DNA of 64,000 bases from Aquimarina sp040786285 (GTDB lineage: Bacteria; Bacteroidota; Bacteroidia; Flavobacteriales; Flavobacteriaceae): the NCBI RefSeq assembly GCF_040786285.1, contig NZ_JBFMKQ010000001.1, positions 2,232,001 through 2,296,000 of the forward strand. The letters are read 5' to 3'. Every line of letters begins with the position of its first letter. The stretch's first letter is position 1. Positions 47,606 through 61,100 of the stretch are shown one piece after another. Both the position numbers and the translations under genes were made by a program. Below the pieces are notes generated by a model. It was given only the letters and a program-made list of their open reading frames with translations. It was not told where the DNA came from and did not search any database.

Positions 47606-48138
47606 TTTTTTAGGTTAGACTCTGGTATAAAGAGCAAGATTTGCATAACATCCAGACGAAAAATTACAAATTTGAGCACAAGTATAGTATAAATTGATAA
47701 GAAGATAAGCTATTTTTTAGGCTATAGCTCTCAAGCCGTATTTAACTATCGGATAACTAGGTTTATACTTCCTTTTTTAACATTTTATTACGGACTACCA
47801 GTAAAAGAATAGATGTTTTAGATGTACTACTAAACGGTAAAAGTGTATGATTTATGTGTTAAAAACGTATTATCTTGTATTTTTTTGAGGAATATTCTTA
47901 CTCATATGTTAAACAAAAAAGCCGGTTTTTAGAAAATTGAAATATATAAAGTGCTGTTTTTTAATGTTTTGTTGTTTTTTGCCTTGTCAAAATTGTTAAA
48001 TTTGTTTAAGGTTGATGTAATATTGACAATAGTATGGTTTTGCCGTATTTATTATGTGGTTTTGTGTCAGTCTATTTTAACAAATTGTGGCTATATTTAA
48101 ATGTTGTTTTATGTAGAAAAGACAACCATGTTAAATTA

Positions 48139-48187
48139 GCGTATAAAAAAGCTTATTTTCTTACCCCACCCTGAGTTTTTTATACGC
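48139..48187 (+). promoter_or_regulatory. 12-bp perfect inverted repeat enclosing the TTTCTTACCCC motif
   Basis: GCGTATAAAAAA (48139-48150) and TTTTTTATACGC (48176-48187) are exact reverse complements. The 25-nt loop contains TTTTCTTACCCCACC, the motif also found upstream of module 2 and, as repeated TACCCC, of module 1. Confidence 0.65.
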
Positions 48188-48406
48188 GATGATTTTTGGT
48201 TTTGCAATAGTAGGACCAAGAATAATAAATAATGATCATATAGTATACACAATTCGTCGATTTATAGATATAAATACATAGAATGTCGTCTTGTATACTA
48301 TCTAAGTATCTTAAGTACGCAACAAACAAACAAAAAAAAATGAAACAAGAATAAACAAATAACTTGATCGTATAGTTTGGGTATTACAACTATTGGTCAT
48401 AAAAAT

Positions 48407-48462
48407 AACCCCGCAATTGTGAAACTTTGGCGAGCCAACAAAAGCAGGGTCTGAATAACGAT
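48407..48462 (+). ncRNA. Conserved structured leader element, copy in module 3
   Basis: A 56-nt relative of the element at 21049-21105. The core AAACTTTGGCGAGCCA and the end TCTGAATAACGAT are identical. TTGG-CGAG-CCAA forms a 4-bp inner stem here. The outer right arm changes to GCAGGG, still pairing with the left CCCCGC with a shifted mismatch, which supports a helix. It lies 18 nt before the leader ORF start. Confidence 0.6.
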
Positions 48463-48480
48463 TAAAATAAATTAACCATT

Positions 48481-49095
48481 ATGTGTGAACTTTTACCTCT
48501 TGTAAAAAGAAATATTTTTCTGTCTTTATATATACATTGTAAAGAAAATCCTCCCTTAAGAAGAAAGTATTTATTACATTTTCATTCATCCCTCAGTTCG
48601 AAATATAGGGATTTTAAATTATTTTTTACGGTTTTCCGTAAAATTTTTAATGGTTTATTAACATTTTTTTTAGAATGTTCTTCTCTCATTTATAAGAATT
48701 ATAACGTACGACTAAATGCTAATATTTTGGTTTATAGGTGTTTTGTACGTTTTTTCTCACCTATCCTTACAAATTTCTCATGTGTTGTTTTACGATACAA
48801 TAAAGAGAGAAAACCTATGCTAATAGGTAAGGAGTTACGATATCACATACCAAATACAGAGATACTCAAAAGCGAAGCGTTTTCAAAACGAGTAAAGTCA
48901 GTGTTTTCTCTTCAGACTTGTCACCCTGAGCCCTTCGATAAACTCAGGACAGGCCTTGTCGAAGTGTGTCACCCTGAGCCTGTCGAAGGGTCAAATACTC
49001 AGGACTTCAATCTTCAGACTTGTCACCCTGAGCCTGTCGAAGGGTCAAATACTCAGGAACTCAAGAACCCACCTACTATACAACTACTAAACTAA
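48481..49095 (+). CDS. Leader ORF 3, 204 aa, ending 7 nt before adhesin 3
   Basis: It follows the conserved leader element with AACCATT-ATG context. The product is hydrophobic and basic in the first two-thirds (KLFFTVFRKIFNGLLTFFLE), with no recognised family. The last third is translated from a dispersed nucleotide repeat (CHPEPVEGSNTQ twice plus a variant), so the C-terminus is a recent insertion or a chance extension. It nevertheless stops 7 nt before the adhesin start, as in module 2. It may be a coupling leader rather than a functional protein. Confidence 0.35.
   Translation: MCELLPLVKRNIFLSLYIHCKENPPLRRKYLLHFHSSLSSKYRDFKLFFTVFRKIFNGLLTFFLECSSLIYKNYNVRLNANILVYRCFVRFFSPILTNFSCVVLRYNKERKPMLIGKELRYHIPNTEILKSEAFSKRVKSVFSLQTCHPEPFDKLRTGLVEVCHPEPVEGSNTQDFNLQTCHPEPVEGSNTQELKNPPTIQLLN
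48910..49065 (+). repeat. Three copies of the TGTCACCCTGAGCCTGTCGA dispersed repeat
   Basis: TGTCACCCTGAGC occurs at 48919, 48967 and 49021. The last two share a 54-bp period including GGGTCAAATACTCAGGA. The first contains an inverted pair (CCCTTCGATAAACTCAGG...). It belongs to a repeat type often seen between genes of Bacteroidota. Confidence 0.8.
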
Positions 49096-49102
49096 TTGGA
49101 TT

Positions 49103-52100
49103 ATGAAAAGAAATACGATATATACACTACTAACCACCGTGATGCTCCTATGGATAGGCAGTACATCACTTTTTGCACAAAGCCCGGGAGGAGTTGGTAC
49201 TACAGATGTTATTTTATGGCTACGTGCTGATGCAGGAGTAACTACTACTGTAGGTAACGAGATTACCCAGTGGGCAGATCAAAGCGGTAATAATAATAAT
49301 GCTACGCCGCCAAATGTATCTTCTAGGCCTACATTAAACCCTTCAGAGATCAATTTTTTACCAACAGTAGATTTTGATTTTGGTAATCGCTTAGATGGAA
49401 CTAATCTAGGTCTTAATGGACTTACTGAACATAGTTTCTTTGCAGTATATAAGCATACTCAAAATGTAGCGGGTCAATTCCCAGATTTATTCGATTTTGA
49501 TGGAACTATAGCTTTTAGCCGTTTTGAAGTGTTCACTGTCGGGGGGCCAGGCGACTCCGATGGAAGAATTGTATATACAGATGGTAATAATGGGTTAGTT
49601 TACAGTAATTTAGAAATGACTATCCCAAGATTAATTTCTGTGGTAAGTACTGGAGGGAGCTCTACAGCATATTTAGAAGGAGGAGGAGCTCAAACGGGTC
49701 CTGCATCTGGCTTGGTAGCCAACGGTAACTATTCTATGGGTACAGTGGGGCAACTTGATGGTGACTATGCAGAGTTTGTGTTTTTTGATCGACCGGTAAA
49801 TACAAGTGAGCGTGAAAGGATCGAAACTTACCTAGGACTAAAATATGGTTTTAATGTAAATCACGATTACATCGCTAGTAATGGTGCAAATTTATTCAAT
49901 TTTGCAGCCTATCCAAATGGCCGTGCTGGTATTGCCAGAGATGATGCTTCAGGATTAGAAACGCGCAAAAGTCGTTCGCAAGAATCGGATGGTGTTCTTA
50001 TAGGGGCAGTAGGTGACATTGACACCCCTGGAGCGATAACCAATGACCTTTCATTTTTTATATGGGGACACGATGGGGGTAGTATAAATACTACAACTAC
50101 AACAGACATAACAGCAGGATTTGTATTAGAGCGTTTAGAACGTGAGTGGATTGTGCAATCTACTAATTTCACACAAGAAATAGATTTTCAATTTGATTTA
50201 GATGATGCAGCTCCTGTAGTTGTAGATGCTAATGTTTTATTATTAATAGATGAAGACGGAGATGGAAATTTTAATACAGGTACACAAAGAAGCCAATTTG
50301 TAACTTCTTTTGATAATACAGCAAAGACTGTCAATTTTGATGATGTTACACTTAATGATGGAGAAGTTTTTACTTTAGTGACAAGAATAGTCTCTCCTGG
50401 GGCAGTTTTGGGGTCTAAGTTTTGGTTAAAAGCCAACACAGGTGGTGCAGCCTGGACAGATCAATCGGGTAATGATGTATCTGTAACACCGATTGGATCT
50501 CCGGTGGTGTCTTCTAATCTATTAAATTTTAACGACGCAGTTAGTTTCGATGGAACTTCACAATATTACAATCTCGGCAGCGATCTCGGTTTTGATGGCC
50601 CTGGTGGCGCAACAGATCATACCATATATGCAGTAATCATCGATGAAAAAACATCTGGTTTTGGAGGGATTTTGGGAGCACAAAATAACAATAGCTCAGA
50701 ACCACAATTTCTTACCCAGGGAGGAAATCCTAGAAGCATCTATTTTGATGCTAATGGCCCAGCTGGTCCAAGAAATAGTAATGCTAGTGTCCCTCTAAAC
50801 ACTCCAACAATTGTGTCTGCAACCATAGCTTCAGATACTAATTTAGATTATTACTTTAATGGAACTGCGGATGCAAGTTTTACTAATTTTCCAAACGTTT
50901 TTGGAGGTAATAATGTTCGTCTAGGAGCCAGTCATTTAAGTGGTAACCCAACATTTTTCTATGATGGTAATATGGCGGAAATTATCGTTTATGAACAATC
51001 TACAGCAGCAGACCGAACTAAAATAGAATCCTATCTCGCGATTAAATACGGAATCACGCTTAATAATGGAGCAACAAATTATTTGGCATCAGACGGTACG
51101 ACACAAGTATGGGCTGTGGATCCAACCTATACCAATGACATCTTTGGTATTGCACGAGATGATGTACAAGGGTTAAATCAGGAAATTTCAAAATCGGTAA
51201 ATGATGGAGCAGTGCTTACGGTTTCTACCAGTACCGATTTCACTACTGCAAATGATGGATCTAGAACTGATTTATTTGATCAACAATTTCTACTAATAGC
51301 TAACGATGGCGGAAGTACCACAGCGACTACAGCTGTTGGTGTACCTGCTGCCTTAGAGGCAAGACTAGAAAGACAATGGAAAGTCAAAAATACGGGTCTG
51401 GTGAACAACGGTGGTACAGGTGTAATTAATCTTAGTTTTGATATTGATGCTTCCCCGCTTAGAAATTACCTGCTCATTAGAGACGGTATTGCGCTAACAG
51501 GTATAACGCCAACCATTAATGGTGGTAAAGTAGAGTTTGCAAACGTAGGACTAATAGACGGTGCTGTGTTTAGTTTAGGGTTTACACAAATAGCTCCCGG
51601 TGATGTAGTGCCTGGTATAGCTCTTTGGTTAAAAGCAGATGAAGGTGCTACCGCAGCACAATGGGATGATCAATCAGGTAGTGGTTTAGATGCAACTGGT
51701 TCAAATAACCCAGTACTTACTGCTGATGCATTAAACTTCAATCCAGCATTTACATTTAATGGTACTGATCAAAATTTTACAGGTCCTGCAGGGAATACAG
51801 CTTTAAATAGTGATGATGTAACGAGTTTTACTGTTTACATAAACGATGATGTAAGTGGTAGTTTTACATCTCCCTTTACCAATAGATTTTCAAATACAGC
51901 GGGTGCCCCCGATGCCGAAGGTATCACGTTTTATAATAATGGTTCGGGAAGAGAGTTTTGGACGGGTACTGGTGCTGGTTCAACTTGGAATATACAATCG
52001 GCAGGTAATGTAATGGAAGGTGTTGCTGAAATACTAGGGCTAACGACAACAGGAGGAGTAGGAGCGGTTCAAAATATTTATGTGAATGGAGCTTCGGCTG

Positions 52101-55100
52101 GTACAGGAACGGGTACAGGAACTCATATTAAACAAACAGATGGTTTCTATCCTTATCGTGTAGGTAGTGGGGATAATTTTGGTGGAACTACTTTTTTCTT
52201 TGATGGAAGAATAGCCGAACAAATCGTTTATGCAAGTGTACTTGATGCTACAAGTCGTCAAAAAATAGAATCCTATCTCGCTATCAAATACGGTATGACA
52301 TTAAATGCTGGAAATACAGCTTATTTGGCTTCAGATGGAACAACAACCGTTTGGCCAGTAGATGCAACCTACAACAGTGATATTTTTGGTATTGCCAATG
52401 ATGCAGCACAAGGCTTAGACCAACAGATTTCAAAATCTGTCAATACAGGAGCGGTACTCACCCTTTCTACAGATACTAATTTTACAGGAGCTAATGGTAC
52501 GCATACTTCGTTAACCGATGGGCAGTTTTTAGTAGTAGGTAATGATGGAGGTAGTACTACGACTACGACTGCTACAGGAGTTCCTGCAACCTTAGATGCA
52601 AGGCACGAACGTCAATGGAAAGCTGCTAATACAGCAAGTGTAGGAGCGGTAAACTTAAGTTTTGATATCAATGCTAATAATCTACGTACATATGAGTTGA
52701 TTATCAACGGTGCTGCCAGTGGAATTTCTGGTACAATCAATGGTACGATGGTAGAATTTACAGGAGTGACTTTTACAACAGGTGATATTTTTAGCGTAGG
52801 ATTTACACAAATAGCTCCTGGTGATGTGGTTCCAGGATTGGCCCTTTGGCTCAAAGCTGATGTAGATGTTACTGGAGGTGCTACGGTTACAGCCTGGGAT
52901 GATCAGTCAGGTGTAAGTAATAATGCCTCAGCATCTGGAGGTGCAGAACCAGACGCAACAGTAAATACGATAAACTTTAATACATCACTCACTTTTGATG
53001 GAACTTCCTTTTTTGATTTAAGTGCAAGTTTAGGATCAGGAAATCAATCCTATAGTTTCTTTGCGGTTGCCAATAGGTCCTCTTCTAGCGGAGGAACTAT
53101 TCTAAGTCAAGGTGATCTAGGGGTGAATAATAGTGACCTTCGTTTTCAAATGGGCACTAATACCGTCGATAACTGGGTAAGTAATCTATTAACTACTCCG
53201 GCACCACCAGATAATATTTCTGGAATGATGAGCTCGATTTATAATAACACTTCAGGACGGGAGATTAGAACAAATGGAGGAACTCTGGCAACAAATGCAT
53301 CAACCTTACTCAATCTAGATGATGGAATACCAGAAATAGGGCGTACAGTCTCTACTGGTTCAGGTAATTTTAATGGAGATATTGCAGAGGTAATATTCTA
53401 TAATAATACTGTTGATGCAACACAACGCCAACAAATAGAATCCTATCTAGCTATAAAATATGGGATCACACTTAACAGTGGGACAACTGCTTACCTGGCA
53501 TCTGATGGAACAACAACCGTTTGGCCAGTAGATGCAACCTACAATAGTGATATTTTTGGGATTGCCAATGATGCAGCACAAGGCTTAGATCAGCAGATTT
53601 CAAAATCTGTAAATACAGGTGCGGTCCTAACGCTTTCTACAGACACCAATTTTACAGGAGCTAATGGTACACACATATCGCTGACTGATGGTCAGTTTTT
53701 GGTAGTGGGTAATGATGGGGGTAGTACTACGACTACGACTGCTACAGGAGTACCTGCTACCTTAGAAGCACGTCATGAAAGACAATGGCGCGCAGAAAAT
53801 ACGGGAAGTGTAGGGGCTGTCAACTTAAGTTTTGATATCAATGCTAATAATCTACGTACATATGAGTTGATTATCAACGGTGCTGCCAGTGGAATTTCTG
53901 GTGCAATCAATGGTACGACAGTAGAATTTACAGGAGTGACTTTTACAACAGGTGATATTTTTAGTGTAGGATTTACACAAGTTGCACCTGGTGATGTAGT
54001 CCCTAATTTAGTCCTTTGGCTTAAGGCAAACGATGGCGTCACCGGCAGCAGTCCAGTCACGGGTTGGACAGACGCATCGGGTAACGACACAGTCACAATT
54101 AATGGGGTTCCAGATGCGATTACAAATGCTGTCAACTTCAATCCAACGGTAGAATTCCTTACCGGTGCATCGGTTGCAACGCTCACCAACGGGTTTTCAG
54201 CAACAGACGCTATCGTTTATGGTGTAGTGCGCCCAAGGGCTAATGGGAGCTTCCGAACATTGGTACAAGGCCCGGTATTCAATACCATGGCCACTATTGA
54301 AGGTGGGAGTGATAACTTTGGCTCCTGGGATGGCGCCTTAAGAGATAGCGGAATAGATATCCCTGAAGGGTCAATAGCACTTATCCAGATAGATAACAAT
54401 GGAGGTACAGAGCAAAGCTACCGTAGCCAGAGTGTACCCTTTGGGCCAATTGCTACAACGGTTAGTGATGTACAGACATTCATTGGTAATAGCTCCACAG
54501 GTCAACCGTTTGGTGAAGTGGCAGAGGTTATAGCGTATAGTACTGCATCTCATACACCGCTGCAGCAACAACAAATAGAATCCTACTTAGCCATCAAATA
54601 CGGGATCACCTTAAATAGTGGTGGTACTGCCTATGTAGATAGTGCAGGCAATACGGTTTGGCCGGTCGATGCAACCTACATTAGTGATATTTTTGGGATT
54701 GCCAATGATGTAGATCAGGCACTGGATCAACAAATTTCAAAATCTGTAAATACAGGAGCCGTTTTAACCCTTTCTACAGATACTAATTTTACAACGGCTA
54801 ATGGTACGCACGTATCCTTGACCGATGGTCAGTTTTTAGTGATTGGTAATGATGGTGCTAGTGGTGCTCCTGGAGATGCTGTTAATACAGACTTAGAAAC
54901 CACAACCTATTACGAGCGATCTGCCAGAGAGTGGAAAGCAGTCAATACAGGAACGGTAGGAGCCATCAACTTACAATTTGATGGGTATGATGATACCTGG
55001 TTATTATTAACGAGAACAGTAGATGGTGATTTTAGTGCCACTACAGGTACTACAGCAACGCCACTTTCTGCAACAGGAACCGTTGCTACGACCTTAACAG

Positions 55101-58100
55101 GAACGACCTTCTTTACTCTAGCAAGACTAGCCACCAGTATAGAGTTTGAAGCAGCTACGGCAAGTGCAGATGAAAATGCTGCAGTAAGTAACCTACCAAG
55201 ATTATTAATAGACGGGACTTTAAATGCTGATACAGATATTGATGTAACCATTGCTGCAGGAGCAACTGCTGCTACACTAGGTACAGATTATACCTTTGGA
55301 GGGAATACAGCAGCCTTACCACAAACCATTACAGTAACGGTGCCGGCAGGAACGTATACATCAGGGACTCCTGTAGAATGGACATCCTTAACACTTTCTG
55401 GCGGCGGAGCAATTACCTTTGCCATCACAGGTGATGCTATTGTAGAGGCAGATGAAACTATAGATTTGACGTTGTCTAATCCACAACCTGGATTGGTAGT
55501 ACAAAATATAATTGGAGGTGCTTTAATAGATAACCATGTATATACGATCACTAATGATGATACCGCGACAGTAACTATTGCTGCCGATACTGATGCAGAC
55601 GAAACCACAGCCAGTAGAGTATTTACGCTAACTATGAGTACAGCGGTTTCTACCGATGTGGATGTAAGCTATGCACTAACAGGTACTGCAGCAGATCCAG
55701 CGGATTATGATGATGCTACAACAGTAGTAGGAACAGTTACCATTACCGCAGGAACCACTACAGAAACTATTGATTTAACTGTAGTGAACGATACTGAAGT
55801 AGAAGTTACTGAAACGGTGATTGCCACACTAACGGCAGCAACTAATAATACTTCTGTTACTGCAGATACGACTCCAGAGACATTAAACATTACAGATGAT
55901 GACGCAGCAGCCTTAACAATCTCGATCGTTCAGACGACCGATGGAGCAGAAAGTGGTACACCAACCAATGCCCAGTTTACGGTAAGTTTGGATGGTGGAG
56001 TGACCAACAATACAGGAGCTGCCATTACCGGTACGATTACCTTAACGGGTACTGCTACGGCAGGCAGTGACTATACCAATGTAACGAGTTTCTCTATCGC
56101 AGATGGAGATAGCTCCGTAGTAGTAGATATCCCGGTATTAGACGATAGCGAAGTAGAAGTTACCGAAACAGTAATCGCTACGATCTCTGCACCAAGTGTT
56201 GGAGCCGTAAGTGCTACAGATAATGCTACGGCCAATATTACAGATGATGATGCAACGGCCTTGACGATTTCGATCGCTCAGACCACCGATGGAGCGGAAA
56301 GTGGTACACCCACCAATGCCCAGTTTACGGTAAGTTTGGATGGTGGAGTAACCAACAATACAGGTGCTGCCATTACCGGTACGATTACCTTAACAGGTAC
56401 TGCTACGGCAGGTAGTGACTATACGAATGTAACGACCTTCTCCATCGCAGATGGTGATAGTTCTGTAGTAGTAGATATCCCGGTATTAGATGATACCGAA
56501 GTAGAAGTTACCGAAACGGTAATCGCTACGATTTCTGCACCAAGTGTTGGAGCGGTAAGTGCTACAGATAATGCTACGGCCAATATCACAGATGATGATG
56601 CAACGGCCTTGACGATTTCGATCGCTCAAACCACCGATGGAGCCGAAAGTGGTACACCCACCGATGCACAGTTTACGGTAAGCTTAGATGGTGGAGTCAC
56701 CAACAATACAGGATCTGCTATTACTGGTACGCTTGCCTTAACCGGTACTGCGACCGCTGGCAGTGACTATACCAATGTAACGACTTTTTCAATCGCAGAT
56801 GGAGATAGCTCCGTAGTAGTAGATATCCCGGTATTAAACGATACCGAAGTAGAGGTTACCGAAACAGTAATCGCTACGATTTCTGCACCAAGTGTGGGAG
56901 CCGTAAGTGCTACAGATAATGCTACGGCCAATATTACCGATGATGATGCAACGGCCTTGACGATTTCGATCGCTCAAACCACCGATGGTGCCGAATCTGG
57001 TACGCCAACCAATGCACAATTTACCGTGAGTTTGGATGGTGGTGTAACGAATAACACCGGAGCCACTATTACCGGTACGCTTGCCTTAACAGGTACCGCT
57101 ACGGCAGGCAGTGACTATACGAATGTGACGACCTTCTCGATCGCAGATGGAGATAGCTCCGTAGTAGTAGATATTCCGGTATTAAACGATACCGAAGTAG
57201 AAGTTACCGAAACAGTAATCGCTACGATCTCTGCACCCAATGTGGGAGCCGTAAGTGCTACAGATAATGCAACAGCAAATATCACAGATGATGATTTAGC
57301 GGCCTTGACGATTTCAATCGGTACTCCGGTAGATGGTACCGAGGGTACTTCAAATATTACCTATACAGTAAGCCTGGATGGCGGAGTTACTAATGAAACT
57401 GGTTCAGCGATTACCGGAACAGTAACCTTAACAGGAACAGCAACCAATGGTACCGATTATACCAATGTAACCACATTCTCAATAGCTGATGGAGCCAATT
57501 CTGGAACCATCACGGTTACAGTAACCGATGATACCGATGTAGAAGTAAACGAAACAGTAATTGCAACTATCTCTGCACCAAGTATAGGAGCAATAGGTAC
57601 AGCCGCTGCCACTGCCAATATTATAGATGATGATGGTGCGGCCTTAACCATTTCGATAGGATCACCAGTCGATGGTACCGAAGGAGGAGCTAATGTTTCG
57701 TATACCGTTTCTCTGGATGGAGGAGCAACCAATACAACTGGATCTGCCATTACAGGAACAGTAACCTTAACAGGAACCGCAACCAATGGTACCGATTATA
57801 TCAATGTAACCACCTTCTCGATTGCTAATACAGCCAGTTCTGGAACGATCACTGTACCAGTAACCGATGATAGTATTGTTGAGGTGAGTGAAACCGTGAT
57901 TGCCACGATTTCTGCACCCAATGTCGGAGCCGTAAGTGCCACAGATAATGCAACGGCGAATATTCTCGATAATGATACCGCAGGATTAACCATTTCTATA
58001 GGATCACCAGTCGATGGTACCGAAGGAGGTGCCAATGTTTCATATACCGTTTCTCTCGATGGAGGATTGAGTAATGGAACCGGAGCTGCCATAACAGGTA

Positions 58101-61100
58101 CAGTTGCCTTAACAGGAACTGCGACCAATGGAACAGATTATACCAATGTGACTACCTTCTCTATCGCAGATGGTGATAGTTCTGTAGTAGTGGATATTCC
58201 CGTATTAGATGATACCGAAGTAGAAGTTACCGAAACCGTGATCGCTACGATCTCTGCACCAAGTGTAGGAACGATCAATACGGCTTCAGCGACAGCCAAT
58301 ATCACAGATGATGATGCAGCCGCTCTTACGATCTCTATCGGAAGTCCAGTTGATGGTACCGAAGGCACCTCAAATGTAAGTTATACTGTAAGCCTGGACG
58401 GCGGAGTGACCAATGAAACAGGTGCAGCGATCACCGGAACAGTTGCCTTAACAGGAACCGCGACTAATGGATTGGATTATACCAATGTAACCACCTTCTC
58501 GATTGCCGATGGAGCCAGTTCTGGAACTATTACGGTTACAGTAACCGATGATACCGATGTAGAAGTAAACGAAACAGTGATTGCCACGATTTCTGCACCC
58601 AATGTAGGAGCCGTAAGTGCCACGGATAATGCCACTGCCAATATTATAGATGATGATAGTGCATCCTTAACCATTTCTATAGGATCACCAGTCGATGGTA
58701 CCGAAGGAGGAGCCAATGTTTCGTATACCGTGTCTCTGGATGGAGGAGTGACCAATACAACTGGATCTGCCATTACCGGAACAGTTACCTTAACAGGAAC
58801 CGCAACCAATGGTACCGATTATACCAATGTAACCACCTTCTCAATAGCCGATGGAGCAAGTTCTGGAACCATTACGGTTACAGTAACTGATGATAGTGAT
58901 GTAGAAGTAACGGAAACGGTAATTGCCACCATTTCCGCACCCAATGTCGGAGCGGTAAGTGCCACGGATAATGCAACAGCGAATATTCTCGATAATGATG
59001 CAGCAGCTTTAACGATTTCTATAGGTAGCCCGATAGATGGTACCGAAGGCGCATCCAATATAAGTTACACTGTAAGCCTGGATGGAGGATTGAGTAATGG
59101 AACAGGTTCAGCGATCACAGGAACGGTTGCCTTAACAGGAACTGCAACCAATGGATCGGATTATACCAATGTAACCACCTTCTCAATAGCTGATGGAGCA
59201 AGTTCTGGAACCATTACGGTTACAGTAACCGATGATACCGATGTAGAAGTAAACGAAACCGTGATCGCTACGATTTCTGCACCAAGTGTAGGAGCCGTAA
59301 GTGCCACGGATAATGCAACGGCCAATATTATAGATGATGATAGTGCATCCTTAACGATTTCTATAGGATCACCAGTCGATGGTACCGAAGGAGGAGCCAA
59401 TGTTTCGTATACGGTTTCTCTGGATGGAGGAGCGACCAATACCACTGGATCTGCCATTACAGGAACGGTTACCTTAACAGGAACCGCAACCAATAGTACA
59501 GATTACACCAATGTGACTACCTTCTCGATAGCCGATGGAGCAAGTTCTGGAACCATCACCGTAACCGTAACAGATGATAGTGATGTAGAAGTAAACGAAA
59601 CCGTGATCGCTACGATTTCTGCACCCAATGTAGGAGCCGTAAGTGCCACGGATAATGCAACGGCCAATATTCTCGATAATGATGCAGCAGCTTTAACCAT
59701 TTCTATAGGATCACCAGTCGATGGTACCGAAGGAGGAGCCAATGTTTCATATACCGTTTCTCTGGATGGAGGATTGAGTAATGGAACCGGAGCGGCCATC
59801 ACCGGTACAGTTGCCTTAACAGGAACTGCGACTAATGGATCGGATTATACTAATGTAACTACCTTCTCTATTGCCGATGGGGCCAGTTCTGGAACGATCA
59901 CTGTACCAGTGACTGATGATACTGATGTAGAAGTAACGGAAACTGTAATTGCCACGATTTCAGCACCAAGTGTAGGAACGATCAATACGGCTGCAGCGAC
60001 AGCGAATATCAATGATGACGACTCAGCAGCTTTAACAATTTCTATCGGAAGCCCGGTTGATGGCACCGAAGGTGGCGCAGCTATTTCGTATACAGTTTCT
60101 CTCGATGGAGGAGTTACCAACACTACTGGAGCAGCGATCACAGGAACAGTTGCCTTAACAGGAACAGCGACCAACGGATCAGATTATACCGATGTAACCA
60201 CTTTTTCGATTGCAGATGGAGCCAGTTCAACAACAATTATAGTAACAGTTACCGATGATACCGAAGTTGAGGTAACAGAAACGGTGATTGCCACCATTTC
60301 TGCACCCAATGTCGGAGCGGTAAGTGCTACGAATAGTTCTACAGCAAATATTATTGATGATGATGACATTAGTGTTACCGCAACAGGTACAATGATTAGT
60401 GCTGCCGATGGTGCAGCAGTAGCCAATGGTATAGAAACTGAAACCATTACAGTACAGTTAAAAGATGCTGTAGGCAATGATCTTACAGGGGCAGGAATTA
60501 ATGTAACCTTTGCGGTTACAGGAAGTGCCGTACTGTCATCGACAACGGCAGTTACAGATGCAAATGGTACAGCCACTATAACAATTACCAGCGCTGTTGC
60601 AGAAACCGTAGATGTGACCGCAACTATTGATGATGATAATGATGGAGGAACTACTGCAGAAGTGGCTATTCTAAATGGAAGTCCGGCACAAGTTTTATTT
60701 ACATCTGATGCTCCGGATCCAACAAATGCGAATACAACAATTATAGCAACAGGACCTGTTCCTGCAAATGGAACAGATGTATCGACAGTAACGGTGCAGT
60801 TAGCTGATTCTAACGGTAATTTACTTACTACTGGAGGTGAGACTGTTGCATTAAATGTTTCTGGAAATGCTGTGCTCGTAAGTGGAGTTACAGATAATGG
60901 AGATGGAACATATACGGCTACCTATAGTAATTTATTAGTGGAGTCGGTAACGATTACCGGTACTTTAAATGGAGCCGCTATAAGTAATAACGCTACAATT
61001 AGTTTCATTTTAGATACAGATCCTAATTGTACAGTAAACTGTGATACCGATAGTGATGGTGATTGTGATCTAAATTGTGATACCGATGGCGATGGGGATT

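Larger units (their letters stand above)
47606..48480 (+). promoter_or_regulatory. Control region and long 5' leader of adhesin module 3
   Basis: 875 bp with no gene. Visible features are a weak stem AGCTAT/ATAGCT near 47706-47728, TAAATTTG (47997-48004) matching the Bacteroidota -7 pattern, the inverted repeat at 48139-48187, and the conserved leader element at 48407-48462. The rest is AT-rich and I see nothing in it. Confidence 0.55.
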
